This document shows positions 12,701-23,974 of a stretch of 64,000 nucleotides of DNA, piece after piece; position 1 is the stretch's first letter; every line of letters starts with the position of its first letter. The position numbers and the translations under genes were made by a program. A model generated the notes under the pieces. The model was not told where the DNA came from and ran no database searches. It worked only from the letters and a program-made list of their open reading frames with translations. The stretch is taken from assembly GCA_013407085.1 (NCBI GenBank), contig JACCGJ010013769.1, positions 28,429 to 92,428 on the forward strand, read 5' to 3'. This DNA is from Atriophallophorus winterbourni (lineage: Eukaryota > Platyhelminthes > Trematoda > Plagiorchiida > Microphallidae).

Positions 12701-12950
12701 TGTTCAACAATCGTTGTTTAACTTGTCCATTCACATTAAATAGGTATCTATCTCAACTTCCATTGACTACCTTCACTCTCCTTTTAGGTTTTAAAAACAT
12801 TGCGAACACCTATCTCAATTTTTACGTCTGCACTTGATCGTTAGACAGAAACTACTCCAGTGGAGCAATGATTGAAGTAGTGCACTTTTATTCTTCATTT
12901 GTTAAATGTTTTGCCTTCTAATTTCGGGAAATAAATAAGCTAGTGTAAGA
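9746..12950. other. Intergenic DNA, locally GC-richer
   Basis: The longest open frame in the window lies here (plus strand, 9963-10508, 181 codons from a TTG). It has no recognisable domain and no ATG near its start. The stretch 10240-10490 is clearly more GC-rich than its surroundings. On the opposite strand a short block contains a C-D-V-C motif that I could not extend into a known domain. A second GC-richer patch lies at about 12300-12530. No gene can be called. Confidence 0.3.
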
Positions 12951-13124
12951 ATTGGCGAGCTTGCGGGAACTCTATCGGAATACAGGGGATATTCACACAG
13001 CAAATATCGTTAATCTTACTTGGTTGAACTTTTCCCATTTCCAATCAGTAATCCATAATTTTAATGTACGAATCTTATTTAACGGTAATTTAAAATTAAC
13101 ATTTGCTTACCCGTATAAGAATTT

Positions 13125-13775
13125 GTCTTGGACTCACGTTGTCATGCAGTTCAAGCATGGTCGCCATGGCTTAAAAAAGATGTTGCGACTTTGCAACAAA
13201 TTTATCTTCGAGCTACCAAACTTTTCACCGGACTCAGCCGGAAACCATACAATGGGCGAATCAAAACGCTAAATTTATTTGATTATCCACGTCGTCATCT
13301 CCGAGGGGATTTGATTTTGGCTTACAATATTTTGAATACCTAAAATCACCCTCTACAATGCTTATTGAATCTACGGAGCTCACATAATACAATAGCTCAC
13401 ACATTTATTCTAACTGTCCCTCACTCAAGACTCAACTGAGGACGACATTTTTTGCCGTGCGAGTTTGTTTTACTTGGAACAATCTGCCAAATTATGTTGT
13501 AAAATCACCGAATCAGCGAACTTTCAAGAGAAGCCTTGATGCCTTTTTGACCCTAAACCCGTGCATCGAAGAAAACTATACATCTACATTTGTTATCCCT
13601 CTAATCGAAAAAAAATTCTGCCCTTTGGATTTTTAATTGATTTTTGAATTGTTCAGTAAGCAACCTAATCCCATTTTGCTTGTTATATTATTCGTTGTTG
13701 GCATATTATTCTGTGGTTTTTTGAAAATATATATGCTTTTTAGACCATCAAAAATGAATTGATTTGAATTGAACA
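13125..13775 (+). mobile_element. CR1-like retrotransposon 3' end, decayed
   Basis: The polymerase C-terminus is readable: H-A-V-Q-A-W-S-P-W-L-K-K-D, then R-A-T-K-L-F-T-G-L, then LFDYPRRHLRGDLILAYNI. After stops and a frameshift it continues as V-C-F-T-W-N-N-L-P-N with F-K-R-S-L-D-A-F. The 3' untranslated part ends near ATGCTTTTTAGACCATCA and a TTGAATTTGAATTGA-like tail, matching the end of the 52.2-52.9 kb copy. Internal stops show that it is inactive. Confidence 0.85.
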
Positions 13776-16700
13776 CATTTCTATGCACAAAATAGAGTCA
13801 CAGAATCGATTTGTGACTATTGTTTAAAAATAAACTGGAGAACATTTCACAGGATCATATTTTTTTACCAAAAAAGAGCATTTTATCTTAAGCATCGAGA
13901 ATTTCTTCAAATCTTTGTTATTCCAAGACACTGTCTACGCCACAAGGGCAATCAACAAGATAAATGGGATGTAACTATAAGCGGTCAGTTTAGTCTAAAA
14001 TTGGATGACACGCGTTTCGCGTTCGGGATGAATAAAAATGATGGATAATACTTTTTATTCTGAATTTTTCATGAGCCTACATGATCTTTATTGTATGTTG
14101 AAAATGATGCGATTTAACACATTCACAACACCAACACCTACGATTCAATGGTTTCTGGTTCGTGCCTATTCAGGAGGAACAACATTTCGGTGTTAAACTT
14201 TCGAATAATTCCCGATAAAATGTTCCAATATTCTTCTTGTTCATTACATCAATTAAATTGAGCTACTACTGATGTTGGAAACATTTAGGCTCAATTTCTG
14301 CATAGTTACGTTCGAAGTTTCCAAGGCCACATTTATATACACGTGTAAACAGTCACGAATGTATGATCCGAAAAATATCTGTTCAGTATCCAGAGTTTAT
14401 AGATTGGTGCACTGGGCCAAGTTATCCTCAAACGCTTCAGTGCATTCACACGCACGAGATTCGGCAACTATCCGATCGAAGTGCAAAATGGCAAGTGCAC
14501 CTTGTTGATATGGGTTTGGATCTTGGCGAATAACTCTGAGCATGTTATCATGATGAGCTGGAGGCGAAAAACATCGAAGCGCAGCGCACGGAACCTAACC
14601 ACACTGCTCTTATCTCACGAGGTTCAAACTGCATTAAACAGTGGCTTTGTGTTTGTGATGAGAACGTGTCCGGATAGGCTGGTATTGGAAACAATAGCAA
14701 GTGTTGAATAAGTATCAATGATATACACAAGTAGCGCTTGTATCAATGATGTATTTTTTTAAATGAATAATAAACTCGCAAAAAAGCATTTTCGGTTCTT
14801 CCGAAATTCGGACAAGCAAAACAGCGGCTTCAGATTGGGTTTTTTAATATCGTGAGTGATGATTACGAGATAAGTGCATTCAACAAGTTAAATGTGCTGT
14901 ATTTACTGACCTTAATCAAAAGAGGAATGCAAAGCTCAACAGTAAACATACGCGCAAAAAGCATAAAACGAGCCGATAGATTCCATCGACTATTTAGAGA
15001 ATATAATCTCTCGATAGCTAACAAATATCACAATATAGCAACAAAACAGACCGAAATTGTGGTGATGGAGTACGAAACGAAATACCCAAAACATTTCAAT
15101 TTTAAAATACTTAATGAAAAATAAAGGCAGCTAAACTAAGCTCGCGTCTTGTAATGGCAACAGAAATGTTCTTCCATCACCTACGAACTACAGCGGTCTT
15201 TTATCATTTACTTCTACGGCTTTCAAGCGGGATGAACTTCATTCTAACTAGTGGAACATGTTTTAATCATGAGGTCGTCCACATTAAAGTATGCATGTTA
15301 GGAATTTCAAATTAATTAAAATTTTCACTAGATTCCTGGGAGCTCAAAGATCCATTCGTATGTAAAAAAATTTGCTTTCGCTCAATTGATTCTGTTTGGA
15401 TAGATCTATACACACACACCAGATATTGAATATCAAGATCAGTTACTTTGCGACGAACTCCGTTTTAAATGCACGTCGTTTTACATCCGGAGGTTCAATC
15501 GACACAATACGGTTGATAAAATGCCGTTGCTGACAATGAATGTAATTAACAATGATTCGCTATGTCGAAACAAACTATTTTTCGTTTCATGCAGATCTCG
15601 TTCAACTGAAGTCAGACTGGAAGATCCAAACGCACCACCGCGATAATTGCTCACCTGCAACGAACGGTGACACGCAGATGAACCGCGATCCCATTAAAAT
15701 ATAGAGGAGCAGTTAAATTTTCTTCAAATTAATCCCACCTGCCGAACCACGGTTGGTTTTATGACGCAACAACCATCCGTGCACTATATGACCACCTGGA
15801 CTCGCGTGAACCGACTGGCAACTGGTTCGTGGCGCTCGTTGCCACGGCATCCTTCGCCCGATCACGTTGGCTTTAATTGAAAGCTGTCAGCCGAGTGGCC
15901 AACATTGCAGGGTGGACCAGGGTAACCATGGTTGATTGACGGCACGAGTTTTCGTAGCCTTGAAACGGTTGTCATCGTGGTTTGTGTGAATTCACGACAA
16001 TTATGGTGAGGCGGGAATGAACGACGCTGACAGAAGTGCTGTTAAGGATTATAGGATTCTTTCTATCTCATCTTTGGATTATTGATGAAAATGAGGCTCT
16101 ACTTTTGAGCGCTTGCAGTGGCAGATCAATCTTATTATTATTTCCACTGCGCATTCGTTAGTTCAAGTTTTCGAAACCACTTACGGTGCCAGTGGAAACC
16201 GTGTTAGCTTGAAACGTATAACAATGAAACACAACTTATTTGTGTTCGAACCGAACAATCCATGTCATCAAAACTATGTCATGGTTGGCTAACACCAGAG
16301 AGTCCTGGATGCTTCCTCGTGAATCCATAATAGCAAACTGGTTACACGCGTGCTTTTCAAGCTGGTGAACCATGGTGATATCACACCGCAGCAGCACATT
16401 AGGAAAAAATTTTCCTTGACTCTAATTTCTACCGTACCTGGGTTTAACATCAATGCCAACTGCAATCAGTAGCCAAGCAGCATATAAAATAAGGGAAACT
16501 CTCACTCCGCCATGCCGTGTTAATGAAACCAGAGATAGGTAACTTTTCTTTTGTCTCTCGTAACTGAAAAAATCAAGTTTAAATCAACTGAAACCAATTT
16601 GCACTCATAAACTCATGAGACTATCTTACAAAATAATTAAAAGGATGTCAATGAGACTTATTGTTCCCGCTATTTTCGACTTGATGTACATGTCGCGGAT

Positions 16701-17073
16701 GTACCGACAAGTGTTCGAATATGAGCGGCACTGTTTCTTGATTTCAACCACCAATTCCACTTTAGGTCACCAGATGGTAATGGCTATTGATTTTCTTGAT
16801 TGATTTTCTATTTTTGTACGTCTGGCTACATGGATGGATTATTCGGAGCCATTGAGTCCCAAATCATTCCTCCCTATGTGCATCCATGGTTGCAGATTGT
16901 CATTCATTCACGTTCGTACCTTCGAACGCCGGAGAAAGCGAGCAGTCGTAGGACATCTAATCCTCGTTCACACCAGATAACCTGATATTTACTTGATCTT
17001 ATCAATGTCATCGATAATTACAGTCGGATTTCCCGTTGAGCACGTTTCGCTAGCACTGTGATTGTCTTACATA
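13776..17073. other. Intergenic DNA without recognisable genes
   Basis: Open frames near 14272-14730 and 14852-15124 have no recognised domain. The stretch 15600-16020 is GC-richer than average but shows no coding signal I can defend. Confidence 0.35.
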
Positions 17074-17470
17074 TTAGGTGTATAAACTGTCTTGTTTTCG
17101 CGGTTTTATGGAAGCAGAGTTTAAATTTGGTACGCTATATTTCGTACTAACAGCAAAATTAGGAAATCGATCAGTAAAGCTGGCGACTAATACACTTCGA
17201 TGTACCAATGAATGAAAATCTTGAATGATTCTAATTCTTGTAACTTGGGCTAAACGACTGATCCACTCAAAATGCATTTGTAGCGTTTCTACAGTTTTCA
17301 TAATAATGACGAGATCATTCGAGTAAGTAATAAAAGTAACACCTCTTGGTAGTCCGCTAGAATTGCCTCCATGAGACAACCGAAAGATCGTTGCGCCGAA
17401 TAGGCGATAAAAGGACAGCCTAACCGGACCCAGGTATTCGAATTAAATACATAGAATCCTTTATTGTAGG
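17074..17470 (-). mobile_element. Non-LTR reverse-transcriptase fragment
   Basis: The minus strand reads G-L-P-R-G-V-T-F-I-T-Y-S-N-D-L-V-I-I followed by TVETLQMHFEWISRLAQV. The L-P-x-G-V-T...Y-A-D-D-L layout is that of R1/RTE-type LINE polymerases around the catalytic Y-A-D-D. Here the first catalytic Asp is replaced by Asn (Y-S-N-D), so the copy is dead. Flanking domains cannot be followed. Confidence 0.55.
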
Positions 17471-18204
17471 CAAGGACACGGACCCTGTTAGAATTGTAAT
17501 CAGGCTTTGATCAGACTAACCAGCTTTCAAGGGACCGCATTCAGCAACATGTTGTCTAATAAACATTAAAGGTCAATTTAATCGCTGACAACACGAAAAC
17601 GCGGTTTGGTTTGGAGTAGAAACTGAAACGCTACTCCAAGTTGAACAATAGATTTACGTGTCACATCTTGGACAAAATAAAATCCGGTTGATTCTTGTAC
17701 GAATATGGCTGGTAGCGGAAAACCGATTCATCAGCAACATCGCAAACAGCTTAGCATTGGTATTTATGAAACTTATTTTGCTGTAGTCAGAACACACTGA
17801 TCTATCGCGGCGTTTAGCGTGTGGCAGGATAATATACCGACTCTAGTGTAACCGGAAACCTTAACTATCCCGGGTAAAATGAAACAATTGGTGCATTGAT
17901 AATATTACTTCGATTAGCAATACTCTATTCGTCGTAAAATACCAAAAATTTGTTTTCCTATTTGAGATTAAGATGCACTGTGTAGCCACCGGTCAAATTA
18001 TTGCCTAATGCGAGGTTGAGTGAGCGATTGATGTGTTTATCTGACCTAGCTATCTTACTATCGAGATCAAACCTTAGCATCCTTGAGGAGTCTCTAAGGT
18101 TAGAGATAAAGCTACATCATCGAGATGCCGTGTGAATCCGCCGAAACAACCCTCCGAGGTTCTCTAAATTTGCTACAGATTCCACCGAATACAACCTACC
18201 ATTT

Positions 18205-18510
18205 TTACGAACGGTGTGTGTAGCCACAGTCAAAAGACGACGGTGGAGATGGTTCGGTCCTGTATGCAAAATGGATTCCAGTTCGCATACGAAGGTAGCC
18301 ATTCATTGGCTTCCGCAAGGTAAACGAAAAAGGGGACGGCCCAAGGAAACTTGGAGCAGAACGTTGGAACGCGAACTACATGCACAAGGATTTACTGTGC
18401 AGACGGCAACGGAAGCAGCGGCAGACCGGAACCACTGGCGTGGGGTTGACTTCACCTTATATGCCAACCGGCACGGAGAGGACTGAGTGAGTGAGTGAAT
18501 GAGTTTGTGT
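18205..18510 (+). mobile_element. RTE-like retrotransposon 3' end
   Basis: The frame 18214-18486 encodes K-R-R-R-W-R-W-F-G-P, then G-K-R-K-R-G-R-P-K-E-T-W-S-R-T, then A-A-D-R-N-H-W-R-G and a terminal L-Y-A-N-R-H-G-E-D. This is the hallmark end of RTE-type polymerases (GRRRRGRPKTTWRRT...NRxxWRxx...CAxRHEED). A short tandem tail (GTGAGTGAGTGAATGAG) follows the stop, as is usual for RTE 3' ends. The 91-codon stretch is unbroken but severely 5'-truncated. It lies 0.8 kb past the 3' end of HES-A, on the opposite strand. Confidence 0.85.
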
Positions 18511-19315
18511 AGCCTATCACGTGAAAAGGTGGTATTTAAAAGCACAGAGTCTAAAGGTTGTATTGTCGCAGTGTGAGTAGTTAGCATCGGTTTAAGCCAC
18601 TGTTTATCAACTTCTCCGTATAAAATAATTTAATATTCACCTTGATTTCTATTCTGAGTTGCTGCTCATATTGTTCCTGCCAACTGAGTATGGAACACAT
18701 GAAGATTATGGATATCTGGGAAAACGAAACAGCTTTTCCCGTTTCTAATATACGCCTTTACTAGTAGCACAAATGTGCATTATAGTTGTATGATGAAATA
18801 GCAGCGCTACCTTTTCATCCGCCGTATAAACATCAAACGATGTAAATTCAAAGGTCAGGACTTACAGGTGGCAACACAGCAGAAAGATTCGAATGATGCT
18901 TATCGCCCAGTTGCTTCACTGATGATGTCATCTAGTTTGATGAGAAAACGTCCACAATCAACCATACTATCTGGGAGAACATCTTTGACCTACAAGGTTA
19001 TAAATCGTCAATTTTACGCAATCGATCTGATCATTAAAATAGGCTAAACATTTTCGGTAAACAAACACCATTTTGACCCGATCTTCATCCTGGAAGAACT
19101 AACATGTTGGACAGTAAGCGCCGAGCGGTCGGTCCCAAAATGTATTATGCATCCCAGAATCTTCCGAAGTCAACCCATGCCTCAGTTCTCTGCCAAATAA
19201 ATTATTGTCAAAAAACGAACCCATTAAATGGTAGAATCAAATTTATATTGCACGTGTTTTTTTATAGAAAATATCTCTTGTGTTTAATTTATGTACAAAT
19301 AAATCAGTTTTGTCA
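18511..19315. other. Region downstream of HES-A
   Basis: AT-rich sequence expected to hold the HES-A 3' untranslated region on the minus strand. A weak ATTAAA-type poly(A) signal lies at 19288-19283, about 28 nt after the stop. Nothing else is recognised. Confidence 0.3.
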
Positions 19316-21370
19316 TCATAAATAAGGTCTCCATAGACTCGAGGCGTGGCGGTTGTCTATGTTAACCACTGAGAAGGCTGAACATCGAGCGTTGGTGGAC
19401 ACCGTTGAGTTACTCCGTTCGTTCGAAACTGGTGGACGATTTTCTCGATTGAACGACATTGTACCAAGCGGAACACGTTTCCGATAAGCGTGTACTTCAG
19501 GCGGTCCCATGATATCCGAGTGTGACTGTTCATTGCTTGAGATCGGCTTTGTTATTGGGTTGCATTTCATAGAAGCGTGATAACTGTCGAGCACAGGGAT
19601 CGATGTACCGTCAGATTTCCATGTAAAATCTGCTTGGTTTCGTTGAGCGTAGCACTTGACCGGATTTTCCACGTTCACGTCATCGAGGCGTATTCGACAG
19701 CCGTTTGAATCAGTTTCAGCGGAAATTGATTCAGCATTTTGGGGTGTACTTGTGCTGCAGCTGCTGCTATCGGATAGTTGTGACTTGATTCGATAAAGTC
19801 GCCTCTGAACATCTGCCAACAAAACGATAGCAGTAATAATAAACGGCGTTTAAATCGGTCGATTTCAAACTAAACTAAACAAACTGAATCACTCCAACTT
19901 ACCGGGATCTTCTCGCGCAAGTTTCGCAATGCCTTCGAATAATTTGTGGCACAAGTTCAAAATATCCGCCTTTTCCACTTTCTGATTGGCATGAGGCTGA
20001 AATGGAGATTGAGAACGGGTCAACTATGGTCGACTTGGCCGTTTGCCAAACATAAACGCAATTCAACAAAGTCCCGCGCGTTCCCACAACGTTCGCCAAC
20101 ACCGCACGAACCCGGTGTGACACGACCTAGTAACCAAAACACGTGTGTGGGTCTCTGTGTGTGTAGCCACAGGACATGGCGACACGAGCGCGCACTCGCG
20201 TGGTAGGCGCTCCGATCTCACAATGCGGGAAACCGAATTGCCGAACAAGGTTATAAAAACAACTCACATCCATCGACTCAAATCAAACAAAAACTCAGCA
20301 GACGTTGATAAACAGCCGGTGGGCTCGTGAAATTTTCGAATGTTTGTTGTCAGGTGGGCGGGGCTTAGGTTGCAAGGTGTACGCGCATCGGTGGGGTGTA
20401 ACGAATTATCATCTGATCGCGCCACCATGTTGCCACCAGGTAACCGGGTGAAATATACTTTTATTACTTCATCGATTATATATTGGGGTTAACAAATGAA
20501 TCATCAACACTTACATCAAGGCCAACTAGATCCATGGCAAGATTGTGAAGGGCGTTCATTTTATCCGAAATACAAGCACGTCTCCGTCGTTCCATGTTTT
20601 GTTTCTTGAGCTAATAACAAAAGAGTGAAATGACAGTTTAGTTTTACCACATTTTATATAGTATAAAAATCGCAGCTTTATTGATTTCTTATCCAAATGT
20701 ACTGGTAAATCAGCATTTACATTGTGAACGTTGAACTGGATGCAACTTATAGCCTCCTCAAAATTCATTTTTTAAACAAAATTGATCGTGTAAGGCAGTA
20801 ATGATTACTGCTGTATTTCAAGATATCCGTTGTCAAAACTTTCATTGTTGGTCGTGTTTCCTGAAGTCCAACAGGCGCGAGCAACAATAAAAAAATGTTG
20901 GCGTCTCAACTCTTAAGCCCACATTTCATCAATGCGCGATAAATTTATCCAAAAATGGCGGAAATTCTAAACGTTGTCCAACACACGAGGCTCGGGTGCA
21001 CGTGACTAAGTATTTAACGAACCTTAACAAAATAATTGACAGAAAAGAAAGTGAAACACATTTTTGGTTGGCCTAGCTCAAGTTAAAACGAAACTTTACG
21101 GCATCAAGATATTCGATGGTTTAAACAAATAACCTTGTGAGCGAGTTGATATACATGGAGCAATCATTAATTAGAAATGTTAAAGTTTTCAGGAAGAAAT
21201 TGCATGAATCAACTTACTCGGCGTGTTTGCTCACGTTGTTCGGGAGGTATGGACGATCGTCTACCGCGCCTCCGTCTGTTGTCTGTTGATATTGTTGACT
21301 GTGGTACGCAATCGGTAACATTTATTTGATCGATAAAATAGGCACTTGTATAAGGAATCTGAATGTTCAT
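19316..21370 (-). CDS. HES-A: HES-like bHLH transcriptional repressor ending in WRPYL
   Basis: Exons are 21370-21218, 20610-20515, 19996-19903 and 19812-19316, all with GT-AG borders and intron phases 0, 0, 1; the protein is 279 aa. Residues 32-38 are basic (RRRRGRR), followed by S-S-I-P-P-E-Q-R-E-Q-T-R-R. The bHLH spans about 52-112: basic region and helix 1 in exon 2 (QNMERRRRACISDKMNAL), helix 2 in exon 3 (E-K-A-D-I-L). The E-box-contacting Glu and the Arg pair are kept; the HES proline is Gln, and the Arg after Ala is Cys. The last exon starts D-V-Q-R-R-L and is Ser/Asn-rich. It ends W-R-P-Y-L at the stop, a Groucho/TLE-type tail. The start is the first ATG; the open frame reaches further up only through a GTG. 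HES proteins act in the nucleus as Notch-linked repressors; that role is inferred here. HES-B and HES-C are its paralogues. Confidence 0.9.
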
Positions 21371-21400
21371 CTTTACGATATGGCCAGCAGCTGTTTGCAG

Positions 21401-21619
21401 CACGTGAGGAGTCAGTAAATTAGCTCGTGTCCAAATGAAACCGATTTAAATAACCATGCCACAAGCCGACCAATGAACGTTTGGCGTCGTGTTGCATGCG
21501 GCGGTGATCGATGGACCAATCACACGTGCGCAATATGAGGGGCAGTTAGATCAGCTGTTATCACGTGCAGATCAGGCCAATAAACTGGACACGCATGCAA
21601 ATAGTCGAACAATGATTGG
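21401..21619 (-). promoter_or_regulatory. HES-A promoter: TATA-like box, CCAAT boxes and E-boxes
   Basis: On the coding strand a TATTTAAA element (21444-21452) precedes the start codon by about 80 nt. Going upstream there are CCAAT motifs (either strand) at 21470-21474, 21516-21520, 21577-21581 and 21615-21619. CACGTG E-boxes lie at 21401-21406, 21523-21528 and 21562-21567, a CAGCTG at 21552-21557 and an octamer ATGCAAAT at 21595-21602. CACGTG is a site type bound by HES/HEY proteins, so self-repression is plausible. ATGAACGTTTGGCG at 21473-21486 recurs with one mismatch before HES-B. Confidence 0.55.
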
Positions 21620-21639
21620 CTAAAAAGACCATTTCTAAA

Positions 21640-22349
21640 TTTTGCGAGCTGTGGGTATGGCGGTTTACGCCATGCGCCAATTATAATTCACTTAATATTA
21701 ACACAATGATTAGTAGTGAAAATTTCAAGCCAATAATATATTAATGCAATTGTCAAATGATATTTGCATGATCATGGTATAGTCTTGAGAATGAGAGAAT
21801 AAAAATAAGGATATGTGAAATACTAAGATTGCATATTTGAAACCCAATTTCACAGTTGATTACATCGTAAGGGATGTGAATCCACGTCGGACAAATGTTC
21901 GATCTGTAACATTGTGCTTAACAATCACTGCAATAATTTTTTTCGATATTTTAACCTTGGACAGTCTATTGCATGGAGTGAACCCAAGCTCGGGACCACA
22001 CGAGATCTTATGAGCTTCATTTTGGCTGAGATAATGTTACGTTGCCGAATTTTATAGTGGAATTTTAAGAAATCTATGGTTGTAGTGAGACAGTAGCGTG
22101 TACATTGTGGCAGCTTATTATCTCTGACAATTCAATTTAGTAAAATGTTACATGTAAAATACAAAGGCGATAGACGAATACACATTCATGCAAGTCCACT
22201 TCGCAATAGCTTTGATCAACATCAGTGAGAGCGGTTTTCAATCTTTGCTAGCTGCGTGAACCTGTCGCAACAATCTGGTCGAGTTCGACTGGTAATTATT
22301 TACCATTCTGACTTGTTGATGCACATACGGATAGAGATTTGAAACGGTG
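21640..22349. other. Distal upstream region of HES-A
   Basis: AT-rich, without a recognised gene or repeat. It may hold further regulatory sequence for HES-A, but no defined site stands out. Confidence 0.3.
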
Positions 22350-22515
22350 AAATGTTGTGGTGCTCACATCCCCATCACTTACATACCCCAATACAATGAT
22401 CTTTTAGATGCGCCTCGATCGCTTGGCCAGGAACAACATTGTGATTCTTTATTTGAATATCATAGTTCTTTGTAATAACTCTGTATAACAGTGGCATAAA
22501 AGTATAACATTGTTT
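22350..22515. repeat. Satellite-like repeat, rearranged copy
   Basis: The left part is inverted (GGTGCTCACATCC, the complement of GGATGTGAGCACC). The right part is direct (CGCTTGGCCAGGAACAACATT and TGTGATTCTTTATTTGAA). The two halves therefore come from opposite orientations of the same monomer joined at about 22390. Confidence 0.65.
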
Positions 22516-22636
22516 GCTGTGGTCATATCGTTTGCCAAAACATATAGGCTAAACTATATACCCCTAATTTATAGTGATCAGAACAAACTTCGTTAGGTTC
22601 CCAGTTAATTGAGAAAAATCACCATCAAACAATTAT

Positions 22637-23100
22637 CAGACAACAAAGAGTCATTTGCCAATTCCATGTTGACGTTAAACGTGTATCCTGTGGTCATAAT
22701 TTTTGATGGACCACCGTTCAACCACGTAGACAAAATATTGATCGGTCAACCACGTCTGGGTGCTGCGTGTTGGTTTGCCAAGTTAATGGCTTAATTCGAG
22801 ATTAGGGGTCGCGCATGGCTTATTGTTCCCTCGCTTGTCATCCACATCCACACACGGTGCTGGGATAACGGCTTCCTGGCACTGTGGCTAGATCGAGTTC
22901 GCGGGGAGGAGCTAATAAACATATACTTTATCTGAACGTAAACCCTAACATTGTATCAGTGCGTTTCAGGTGACAATGCGGGTTGGAGTTTTGATGCTCA
23001 GTAGCGCACAAGCACCCCCCAGCTGTCCATCGAACCCAGTCAAGAATATTTTGTCACCTACACGTATGATTAAGATCATAAATCCAGACAGGGGTCGGTT
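22637..23100 (+). repeat. Dispersed ~450-bp repeat (family R6), copy 1
   Basis: Shared blocks in order: CCTGTGGTCATAATTTTT, CGCTTGTCATCCAC, GCGGGGAGGAGCTAATAA, GTATCAGTGCGTTTCAGGTG, CAGTAGCGCACAAGC and ATTTTGTCACCTACAC. The same order occurs on the minus strand at 39215-39645, and in part at 48090-48425. The family is not identified. Confidence 0.75.
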
Positions 23101-23711
23101 TGGTAGGATTGTCGAGTATAGGCTGACCTTTACAGCCTGCGTGTTCAATAAACAAGCAAACCAAATAAATCAACCTCTCCTACATTTCAATCTGCGCGGT
23201 TTTCAATCTATCAGCGCTAGCAACATGATCTGTAAGACAAAATAAAAATGAACTTACATGATATTTCTTTTAAGGGCCTTGTGATCATTAATCCGTCAGT
23301 GATAGACTTGTGTTTAAAAGATGCGAACGATGAATTAAAACCTTGTAATGTGAATACACCCAAATCATGGGAGTTTAAAAGTTTGGTCCAAATTACATTA
23401 TAATATCTGTTTCATGTTTTAAAACAATCTGGTCTATTTGTTTCAAAGCCTCAGCTTCAGTCAAATGAGTAAAATCAAGCGTATTTACACGCGTTTAACA
23501 AACCAAATTTTTTTATAAATCCTTTTCAGCGAGATCAACATTTGTTTAATTTGTGCTTTGACAACTTACATTTCATTAACCTGTTTACTTCATGGATTTG
23601 GGATCTATTGGTGAACGAATTGAATAAATGCTGTTTCAATATCAATGCACTAATTCGCCTACTTTTTACAATTGATACAAAAAATAAATTGCTATCATCG
23701 TGTGCCTTTTT

Positions 23712-23974
23712 GTCACTAGGACATCGCAACCCCGCCCATCTCACAACCCATAATCCGAGAGGTGTTTATCAACGAGTAAGGATCGGGATGCTATGAGTGC
23801 TACGTGTGAATTGGGCTCTTGTCTTCACTTTCGTCCCGTAACCTCCTCAAACGAAACCCCATAACCCACATGGTTGCTAGGGTCATTATCATTAACTTTC
23901 GGTTACCGTGTAACCATTGAACTCATAGTTGAAGCGAACCTTCAATTACTCGGGACGATGTGGTCAGCTAATCC
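23712..23974 (-). repeat. SINE-like repeat (family R2), copy 1
   Basis: About 260 bp aligned over its whole length with plus-strand copies at 36073-36330 and 46180-46447. On the minus strand it starts GGATTAGCTGACCACATC and carries GGTTCGCTTCA (complement of 23930-23940), close to the pol III B box GGTTCGANTCC. It ends GGTTGCGATGTCCTAGTGAC. A tRNA-derived SINE is a reasonable reading but unproven; the A box is poor. Confidence 0.7.

Noticed and set aside
21371..21403. Upstream extension of HES-A exon 1 to 21403
   Set aside because: The codon at 21403 is GTG within an E-box, not ATG; the first in-frame ATG is at 21370.
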